Below, one piece after another: positions 53,040 through 61,990 of a stretch of 64,000 nucleotides of DNA (within the stretch, counting starts at the first letter, position 1; each line of letters begins with the position of its first letter). The translations under genes were made by a program, and so were the position numbers. The notes beneath the pieces were generated by a model, which saw nothing but the letters and a program-made list of their open reading frames with translations, searched no databases and was not told where the DNA came from. Origin of the DNA: Paramecium sonneborni (Eukaryota; Ciliophora; Oligohymenophorea; Peniculida; Parameciidae); contig CAJJDN010000046.1 of NCBI GenBank assembly GCA_905182985.1, positions 175,298 to 239,297 on the forward strand, in the 5' to 3' direction.

Positions 53040-54179
53040 TAGTGTTCTTAAGTCATTTATCTTAAATGATTCTTCAAACCTTGATTATTTTACACTTTAT
53101 TCATATCTAGATATTAATCTGGATTGTTTAAAGCATCATTAATGAATTTATCTCACATTGAATTAGGTATTTTTCTCTGAAGCATTTCTTTATGTAGAAT
53201 ACATAAAGGTATTTTTTAAGATGGATGAGTATTAGATAATTTAGTTTTCTAAGCTAAATATTTAGAATAGAATATCCTTTATTATTAATTATATTGATTT
53301 GAATTATTAAGATCACTATCATTTTAATTAGCTTCACTTTCATCAAGTTAAGATGTTGATATTTTAGTTAAAATTTCACTTTTCATATCATAAATTTAGT
53401 TTCTATCTTAACTACCTGAGAACTTTGTTATTATGGTAGGTCTTCCATATGGAGAATTAAATAATTATGATGGAGATAATAATTGAGATCCTCTATTCTA
53501 TTCTGAATTTTATTATAAACGATTAGTTAATGATTATTATTCACTATAGTAATTGTTTATAATTATTATTTAATTAATTACTACTCAACTAATTTTAGTT
53601 AGTTGGATTTATGTTGTTTGCATGATTACTATTCTATTTTTGAGTATCAATCCTAGGAGTTCGAATTTCCTTTTCTAATTATGTTTACTTTTATAGTCCC
53701 AAAGAATGCAATCTTTCCAAATATAATGCTATAGCTAATGAACCATGATAAGATTCTGTTATTGTTCGTAATTCTTAATTTAAATCATGTAGCTTTTTTA
53801 ACTCTATTTAATTTGTGTTTTAGATTAACTAAATTTATTCACACATTTCATCCGCTCTGATTAAATACTTATTGTTTTCATATTTCTATTCTTTTAAATT
53901 TAATTGTTGAATCGACTCTCTCAATTTCGAAATCTTAAAATTTATTTCATCTAAGATCCTATTTGATTTTAGTACTGCTGTCACACTTTTTGAAACACTT
54001 AGACATTTCATTGTGTGTTAATCAATCTCATTTATAGGAATTAAATTCTCACAATTCATACATGGAACTGAGTCTACTGTTTATGAAGTAGTTTTTTAAC
54101 CTCTAATTTATTAATCCAAGTTCTTAATACTTTAACTATTTGGCTATGCTGATCTTAAAGAAAAATAATCAGTTTGCAT
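53040..54179 (-). pseudogene. C2HC zinc-finger / coiled-coil gene with broken frame
   Basis: Starts MQTDYFSLRSAQPNSQS. A C2HC-type finger reads 'VPCMNCENLIPINEIDQHTM' then KC (C-x2-C-x11-H-x3-C), as in ZC2HC1/ZNF474-like proteins. A coiled coil follows ('ISKLRESIQQLNLKEQK', 'LHDLNQELRTITESYHG'). The frame meets TGA at 53541-53543. Coding-like sequence continues in the next frame ('SEQNRGSQLLSPSQLF', 'DMKSEILTKISTSQLDESE') to 'HKEMLQRKIPNSM', then an in-frame TGA, then 'DKFINDALNNPDQYLDMNKV'. I could not bridge these with normal introns. Either a pseudogene, base errors, or a shorter real gene ending at 53541. Confidence 0.6.
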
Positions 54180-54209
54180 TATATTAATTTTATTATATAT
54201 GCATAACAA

Positions 54210-55011
54210 TCAACAACAGCCCTCATTCTTTTTCCCTTCTGTTTTATAACTTGAAGGTGTAGTATTGCCAATTAAAGGTTTAGGATTTTGAGAATCTTAT
54301 GATGCTGCTTATTTTTTTGGCTACTCTGTATTTCCAGGACCCTACTTAATTCCATATATCTATAATTATTAAATGAATGATTTAAACTTCTTAAGATGGA
54401 TCAATTTCTCCAGTATCAATCCTTTTCATTATTGTTTAAGCCATACTTTCAAATACATTGTTCACATTTTCTCCTGTTTTTGCTGAAGTCTCAAAATATG
54501 TAAATCCATGTTTTTTAGCAAATGCTAATCCTTCATCAGTATGAACTTCCCGTCTTATATGTATATTAATAATATAATACTTTTCATCTAAATCTATTTT
54601 ATTTGCAACTAATGTCATTTCTATTTTATCACAAGCATATCCCTATATCTCTTAATTCCATTTTGCAACATTCTCAAACGATTATCTTGAAGTCACATCA
54701 AATACTAAAATACCACCAATTGATCTAGTTTAGATATAATTCAAAACCCTCTATAATATGATCTTGTTATTGATTTAAATGCTTCCTAACCAGCAGTATC
54801 CCAAACCTACATTTTAATATTTTTATCGTTTATTTTTATGTTCCTTGATCCAAATTCGACACCAATTGTTGCATCATGTTCATTTCTGAATCTCGAATCA
54901 GTAAATTAAAGAAGCAGACAACTTTTACCAACACCTTTAAAATATTATACATTTGGATTTACATGTATCACCAATGATAATGAATTTCAAAAGATAATGA
55001 TAATTATTCAT
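54210..55011 (-). CDS. Rab2-like small GTPase
   Basis: A 231-residue protein after four introns. P-loop 'GDTCVGKSCLLLQFTDSRFR', switch I 'DATIGVEFGS', '[20 protein letters not shown]', 'NKIDL', 'FETSAKTGENV', and a C-terminal 'GCC' for double geranylgeranylation. 'HDATIGVEFG...[11 protein letters not shown]' fits the Rab2/4/14 group, closest to Rab2, which acts in ER-Golgi and endolysosomal traffic. Introns: 54935-54962 (28 nt, AAG) and 54725-54747 (23 nt, TAG), both required inside conserved motifs; 54554-54580 (27 nt, AAG); 54360-54387 (28 nt, TAG). Length is then divisible by three. Start chosen at MNNYHYLLKFIIIGD. Confidence 0.93.
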
Positions 55012-55539
55012 TATTTATATCAATTAAGCATATTAAGTAAAAAAGGGCTTAAACCTTTTGGTAAAGACTTCAGTTAATCAATGAAAGGTAACCCCTTGCA
55101 ACATAGTTTTGTATATTGCTATATTTCATGCTTTGTATTCTATATTTATTTTAATTTTCTAGGTTATGTACATCAAAAGACTATGAATCAAATTATTATA
55201 ACCACAAAGCAATTTCCGAAATATCATTTATAGCTAATATTTAAAAATGAAACTAATCAAGTATTGTGATGAGAAATGGTGGTAAGTATTTAAAGAAATT
55301 AAGCTATTACTATAAAAGATGCCTTCAGCAATAATATAATTCTAGAGTTTTAGTATTATAATCTGAAATTGTATAAAAATTGTGTGATTATGATTTAGTT
55401 AACCAAAAGGATTCTAGATAATCGAATTAAAACATATTTTTATAAAGTAGAAGGTTGTTTTTTTGTATCAATTTTTTTGTAATTAATTCTAAGAATCCAA
55501 GTAATTGAATTTTAGATTTATTATTGAAATAGATCATAA
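55012..55539. other. Intergenic region upstream of the Rab gene
   Basis: About 530 bp, AT-rich, no coding frame recognised. It should hold the Rab promoter. Confidence 0.4.
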
Positions 55540-56233
55540 ATTTAGGATGTCTAAGTAATGTAACAAAACAATAATAACTATAATATTCATCATCACCAGA
55601 AACTCAGAGGAGAAATCCTGCAATGAAATTCATTCCTTAGCAATATCTAATTACTGGATATAAATTAAATAGAGCTTAGAGTATGTGATATAATTGAATA
55701 TGTACAATAGTATAATCATTAACAGAAAGTATGATCAATTAGTGTTCTTTTGTTATCTTTGTTGATTAGTTGTGATTATCCAAGATAATTGTTCGGATAT
55801 TGATTTTTTCAAAATAATTGATTTCCGTGCTGCTCATTTTAATTTAGACGGTGAACCTTATCTAATTAGATTGATATAATGTTATTTGCTATATATATAA
55901 TATGTTTTAAGTGATTTGTCTTATGGGAATATACAATGATTGTATTTTTGAATAAGTTGTGTTTCAAGATCAAAATAATGAAAGTTTGTATTTAAAAGTA
56001 TAGTATTGGATTCTCTTTATTGGTAATGGTCTGATTCTGTTTGATTTAGATAGGGTCCAATCTCATGTTTAAATTGATATGAATTTCTATGAGAGAGAGT
56101 GAAAGATAAGGTTTGAATAAGTGGAGTATCGTATTATTTATGACAAAATGAGAGTAAATTGGACTAACCCATTTTTCAAAATCCTTAATAAGATTTCGCT
56201 ATTTGAGTTGTAAAGTTTGAAATAAAAATATTT
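55540..56233 (+). pseudogene. Protein-gene relic just upstream of the Piwi gene
   Basis: Several stretches read like real protein but are separated by TGA or frame changes: 'SSPETQRRNPAMKFIPQQYL', 'KIIDFRAAHFNLDGEPYLI', 'DCIFEQVVFQDQNNESLYLK', then '...MNFYERE', TGA in frame, 'KIRFEQVEYRIIYDKMRVNW'. The last two pieces share one frame with a single TGA between them. I do not recognise the family. The pieces are on the same strand as the Piwi gene but do not join its frame, which opens at 56234. Confidence 0.4.
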
Positions 56234-58666
56234 ATGTAAAAAATAAGTGATTTACCAAAGAGACCTGGAAGATCATAAAGGTTGGAACAAATAAGTAGAA
56301 GGATCAATCTAATATCAAATCATTTTCCAATGAAATTCATATAGTAAAATCAAGCGATTAATATTTACGCAGTTGATTTTGATCCAGCAATAGCAGATGA
56401 TGCTCGTAGATTACGTGAAGAGATTGTTAAATTAGCAACAAAAGATCTTTAAATATAAGGATTATAAGAATTTACAGTAATAAATATTTAGATGATTTTA
56501 GTTAAGAGGCAAGAATATTTGGTCATCTTTCAATGTTAAAGATAGATTAATAGCAAAGGCATCATTCCAAGAATAAGAATATGTAGTTATTGCTCAACAT
56601 AAGAAAGAATATACATTATCAGATTTATCAGAGATGATGACTAATCCTGTCACATAATCAATTAATGTAGCAGTTAAAAAGTCTTTAAAAGAAATGGGTA
56701 TGATTGAAATTGGTAGGTAGTCTAAATTTTATGATCCAAAGAATATTGAATGCAATAGAGTATTATTTTAATAATATTAATTCTAGATAAATGAACATGG
56801 ATTAAAAGTATGGAGAGGTGTTAAAACATCATTTTAACTATATTAAGGGATGCCTTTCCTTTAAATAGATTTTGCATCAAGAGTTCTTAGAGATTAAACT
56901 GCATTAGAATTTATGATGAGTATCAATACTAGAAATATGCAGGATATTAAAAATGAAATGATAGGTTTAAGTGTCTTAGCTTCCTATGGTAATTGTAGAA
57001 TATATCGAATTGATGAAATTGAGTTTGGTTTAACTCCTACTCATACATTTCAATTATAAGATGGAAAATAAATTACTTATTAAGAATATTATAAATAAAG
57101 ATATAATATTTAAATTAGAGATCTTCAGCAACCTTTATTAGTATATAAAGATAAAAGAAACTAAGATAAAATAGCATATTTAGTCCCTGAATTATTAACA
57201 ATGACAGGATTAACTGATCGTTAAAGAGGAGATTATAAATGTATGTAAAGTGTAGCTAAATATACTAAATTAACACCACAATAAAGAGATGATGAAATTT
57301 ATGGATTTTATTAGAATTTAAAATTACATTTATGTAAATAAAATATACAGTTAAGTGATGATCAAAATGTATAAGGATTTTAATTATAAGCACCTAGAAT
57401 ATTTATGGGGAATAAAGAATATTAAACTGATTAAAGTGGATTTTTTATGATAAAAGATCCTGTTTTCTAAAGTTCTCATATTTAAGATTGGTTTATGGTG
57501 TATCAATCAAAAGGTAAGAATGATGATGATGATGTTGATTTTATAGTATCAGAATTGTAAAAACAAGGAGAAAAAATTGGAATCAGAATTGAAAGACCTT
57601 ACTTTGTTATGCTGAAAGATAACAATATATAAAATTGGTTATAGAGATTAACAACTGAAATTGGTGATAAACCTCCATAAATGATAGTTACTTTTGTTAA
57701 TGAGAGAGATAAAGATAGAATTTATGGATAAATTAAAAAGTATTGTTTTTAAGATCAAGGTATAAGTCATTAAAACATCTTAAGTAAATTTTTAAGAACT
57801 AAAAATCCATCTAGTGTAGCTTCTAAAATAGCTTAATAGATGAGTATTAAATTGGGTAATCCTTTATGGGCTATTCCAAAACCATAAGGTATATCAGATA
57901 GAACTATGATTGTTGGTATCGATATTTATCATAAACTATTAACAAATCGAAAATCTTGTATGGGTTTTGTAGCTTATTTAGAATCGGAATGTCTAAATAC
58001 ATTTGCTAAACCCATAATAATGAGAGAAGGCCAAGAATTATCTCATGAAGTAGGAAGAGTAATTGTTGAAGCTATTTCTGCATATTTTGAAAGGAATGGT
58101 AGAAAATATTTACCAGATACTATCATAATATTTAGAGATGGAGTAGGAAATGCATAAATAGAAGCACTTAAACAAACTGAAATCCAGTAAATGAAAAATG
58201 CAATTAAAAGTATCAATAAAAATTACAATCCTTAATTTGCTGTTATTATGATTAATAAGAAAATAAATGATCGTTTCTTTATGGTAAATGGTGGAGGACA
58301 ATAACAAATGAAATCACAACTTTCTAATCCTCCTTCAGGTACAGTAATCGCTGATAAGATTACATCATCTTCTTTTGATTATTTCATTACCGCTTAATAT
58401 GTTACCTAAGGAACTTGTACTCCTACCCATTATAGAGTATTAGAAAATAATACTAATTGGACTGAAGAATTGTTCTGGCAATTAACCTATTATTAATGTT
58501 TTAATTATTAGAATTGGACTGGAGCTGTGAGGTAATTTATTTTAGTATTTAATTTTTTAGAGTACCAGCATGTGTACAATATGCTCACAAACTTGCTTAT
58601 TTGATTGGAGACACTTATTAAGGAAACATTCATAAACGATTGGCACATTTATAATGTTGTCTATGA
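56234..58666 (+). CDS. Piwi-clade Argonaute protein
   Basis: A 792-residue protein after two introns (56477-56501, 25 nt; 58532-58560, 29 nt, both TAG). The N-terminal start 'MQKISDLPKRPGRSQRLEQ' then 'ISNHFPMKF' and 'AVDFDPAIADDARRLREEI' is the usual ciliate Piwi opening. The PAZ-like middle contains 'YQEYYKQRYNIQIRDLQQPL'. The PIWI domain shows catalytic Asp in 'VGIDIYHKLLTNRKSC', Asp in 'IIIFRDGVGNAQ', and His in 'VQYAHKLAYLIGD'; the Glu finger may be in 'IMREGQELSHEV'. The C-terminus ends 'LAHLQCCL', close to the usual YYL/CYL end. In ciliates, Piwi proteins with scan or siRNAs guide DNA elimination and silencing (known for the family). It appears intact and slicer-competent. Which paralogue it is cannot be told here. 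Confidence 0.95.
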
Positions 58667-58746
58667 TCATTTTTATTTAATTTATATTTGTTATATAAAT
58701 TAAATTTTAATACAATTTACATATTTAATATATAAATTATCTTAAA

Positions 58747-59790
58747 ATGTAGTAATATCAAAAAACCTTTATAGGAAAACCTATAGATCGAAATCTGATT
58801 GTTAGATCAACTCTTAAATTACCATAAATAAGGTAAGATCTTTCAAATCATTAGAGTATTGGAACAATGAACATCCCAAATAGGTCATCAGAACATATTC
58901 GTAATTCACGCTTACATACTAAAACTAAAACCAGAGACACTATTAAAGCAGTTGTTAAAGAACGTCCTCATTTTAAATAATTACCATCAGATAGAACTAT
59001 GCCTACATTACCATCTTTAAACTCTCCAAGATCTGAAGATGAAGGTGAATCAACTCATAAAAGTTTGTTTTCTTTTAGAAGAAATATTATTGATACTATA
59101 TCATTACGTCAATCTCGAAGGACTAGTGTTGAGAAAGATAAATTCAAAGAAGAAAAAAAAGAAGAAAAAAATGAAGAAGAAAAACAAGATGTTAAAGTAT
59201 TATTATATAGAGAAGAAGAAATTGAAAAATCTTAAGATTAATAAAATATTAATCACTAACAACTATAATCATCTAATATTTATAGTGATCTCAATTAAAA
59301 TCAAAACAAGTTAGATTTAGTTATTGAAGAACCTAATGAAGAAATAAGACCAAAAAAAGAATCTTAATCAATCAGACCAAAAAATGAAAGTGTCTCATCA
59401 TAATTCACCTAACCAACTGATGAAATATATTCAATATGGGATAACGTTGATTTGTATTTAAGAGGAATTCAATTCGATGAATTCGAATAATAAGCCTAAT
59501 TACAATCATTTTTGTAACTTTACAAAATGAGAAGTGGAGGATTCCCTGTAAGTTACTCATGATTAAATAAGGGCTAAAGAGAAAACTTGTCAAATGAAGA
59601 AGTTATCAGAAGAGCTGCTGAATATGCTAAAGGCAATCGCCAAGTATTTAAGAAATATTTCCCCACTAAACAAGTTGTATTTGAAAATGACGAAGATTAT
59701 ACATAATCATATAATGTTAACAGTGACGCTAACTTTTAAAAATTCTAAAAGTATATTCAAAAATATAATCAATAAGGAGAACAATCATGA
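58747..59790 (+). CDS. Charged, low-complexity protein of unknown function
   Basis: A 339-residue protein starting MQQYQKTFIGKPIDRNLIV, with one 24-nt intron (59548-59571) that ends in AAG and contains an in-frame TGA. After splicing, the frame continues as 'GQRENLSNEEVIRRAAEYAK' then 'GNRQVFKKYFP' to 'YNQQGEQS'. The middle is strongly charged ('EKDKFKEEKKEEKNEEEKQD'). The C-terminal 130 residues look folded ('YSIWDNVDLYLRGIQFDEFE'). No signal peptide or membrane span. It follows the Piwi gene on the same strand with 80 bp between them. I do not recognise the family. Confidence 0.75.
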
Positions 59791-60053
59791 ATTATATCTC
59801 ATATTCATATTTATCAATATCTATTTATATCTAATAATGATTATACATTAACTTCTATTCCTCCCTTATAAACTTATTCTGCAATTCTACATTTTATTTT
59901 TTAATTTCATTTCTTACCTATTTAAATCTTAAATAATGTCAAGAACATTCCATAGTATCTATTCAAATCAATAATTAAAAACTCACTAAAGCCAAAATTG
60001 AATATCTTATTAGTAATACCTTTGTTAATTCTAATAATCTACCCATTTTATCT
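59791..60053. other. Spacer with possible 3' remains of the V-ATPase relic
   Basis: The minus strand has a TGA-free stretch ('GITNKIFNFGFSEFLIIDL') directly downstream of the V-ATPase relic's stop. It may be decayed sequence from the same gene. Otherwise AT-rich with no feature. Confidence 0.3.
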
Positions 60054-60538
60054 TCAATCTATCATAGAACTTTATAAAATTAAACAATAAAACATATCTG
60101 CTAACTCAGAATCAGCAAGACTCAATCCCCACAAACTTAAGTAACTACCTTTGTTTGATATCACACCTAAAATAAATTCAATTGTTTCTATAGTTTCATG
60201 AACTATCAGTTCAGTGAATTTTTTATCTGAACTCAATTTATATTGATCATTTGTTTACAATAATAATTTCTATTGTTAAGTTTCATCTAAAATATTTTAT
60301 ATTTGTTATTCAATCACCTTAGATCCTTTTATTAATAGATCACTACTTTTTCTGATTATATTCTTCTTCTTTCTATATATTTTATAACCTTTTTATAATA
60401 TCTCAAAACTTACATCTAAGGAATACTATTAACTGTTACAATTTATTAAAATTTCTGTTATTAATTCATTAGAATTCACACTAATAGATGGTTTTTCCTA
60501 TCATCCGAAATACAGAATTAATAGTCATATAATTTGGG
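60054..60538 (-). pseudogene. Decayed V-type ATPase subunit a (C-terminal region)
   Basis: The minus strand reads '[20 protein letters not shown]' followed by '[20 protein letters not shown]' before a TGA at 60054-60056. Working V-ATPase subunit a has '...ETIEFVLGxVSNTASYLRLWALSLAHxQL', where the Arg of 'YLRLW' is essential for proton transport. Here Arg is Ser and the conserved His of 'LAH' is Asp. Upstream ('SFEILQKGYKIYRKKKNII', 'SSDLLIKGSKVIEQQIQNIL') is TGA-free but no start or N-terminal domain is found. It is a fragment with a key residue lost, so I call a pseudogene. A diverged short gene is less likely. Confidence 0.55.
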
Positions 60539-61990
60539 TTAAATTACTTTAACTATATAGGATAAGATCTTACAATTTAAACGAAAAATTATACAACAAA
60601 CTCAGTAAGTATTTTTCTTAACAATTATACATTCAGATGTATAAATAATGTTATGTTATATCTAATTCTGAACTACTCTCCTAGCCAATCCAAAATGATA
60701 TGAGCAATTATGTAATATATTGGAAGCCATTTATCCATCCACTTAACAAGTTCTAAAGTGTATTAATGATAGACTTACAAAATCATTATAGATTCAACCA
60801 CAATAAAAATTTAAGAATCTCAACACGATTAAGTATCACAATTCATACAATGATTCAAATTCATAATCAAGTTTATAAATTCCTAATATAAGTATCTATC
60901 GAGTCACTCTTATTATAAACAAAAACCATGACCAATTTATGTAGTCGTGTGGGGTATTTTGATTTGAAATTTAACATCTAGAAGTATCTTTATTTCTTTT
61001 TATTAACAAGTATAAGGGCTTGAAATAAAATAATCTATATTTTTTGGAATCCAAAATACTCCTAAAAAGGATTGCCTTGTATATTTAATTTATTTGATAG
61101 TAACTCTTTAATTTAATTGAATATAATAATTAGTTTTATAAGCTAGTAAGTGAGCAATATTTGCTTATTTACTTATTTGATCTTTTTGAGTTTAATAATT
61201 AAACCATTTAAATATTATCAAATGCTTTGAGAATGAGTGTTAGTATGAATTTATTAAAAGAGATAGATTCTTGAATTTTTATAGTATTCCTTTAACATAA
61301 TTCCTTAATCTGGATTTAATTACAGTAATGAATAGTGCTTTTTAATTTGACATATTTTGATATGATTAAATGCATTTCCTTTGATAACTCTTTATATCAT
61401 TCAGATAAAGTGATTGATAGATTTCTTCTTATTTTAAAGAAACTATAAAATAATCATTTTTAGAATCCCTAGAGACAATGAAATTTTCTCTTAAGTATAT
61501 TCTGCATTCTTATAAAATATCCAACTAATCATTAATAATATTGTATTATTCATTATCTCACTATTTTATTTAATGAATGGATGAATTTGATTATATAATA
61601 TATTCTTCTAATAAATCCATCCAAATATTGTTATTTATGAATTTTAGGAAGTATTTTCATAAAAGTTTTAGTAGAGATAGTATAATTTTTAAGTATTGAT
61701 AATTTTAATGCTATTTCAACAAATATAAATTCAATTTATTTAATAAATCATCATACTTTTGATTAGTATATTAAAATAGGATTAAATATAATTGGAAAAT
61801 GGTTTAGATCAGATTGAATTATTTATACTTTTTTAGTAAAAATCCCAATTGAATAACTATAGACCAAACATTTTGTCTATGCATTACTAATTGATATACT
61901 GATATTTGTTATGATCTTAACATATTCTGGAGGATTATTGTAATTCTATTTATTTAAAAAGATTGTAATTAACCACAAAATATTATAATT
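60539..61990. other. Long intergenic region upstream of the third K+ channel
   Basis: About 1.45 kb of AT-rich DNA. Short TGA-free pieces occur on both strands but none resembles a protein I know and none joins the V-ATPase relic. No RNA gene or repeat is seen. Confidence 0.4.

Noticed and set aside
54554..54580. A real nine-residue insert in the Rab protein (no intron)
   Set aside because: The segment is 27 nt, so both readings stay in frame, but Rab2 relatives have no insert between NKID and the REV segment and it has GT...AG ends. Retained as an intron, not certain.
59548..59571. Early stop of the 58.7 kb gene at the TGA near 59560
   Set aside because: The TGA is inside a 24-nt GT...AAG intron; the frame then continues for about 75 codons with clear coding composition.
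60539..61990. N-terminal part of the V-ATPase relic
   Set aside because: I searched the minus strand by eye for subunit a motifs and found none; pieces such as 'NLLSGWINGFQYITQLL' are not specific.
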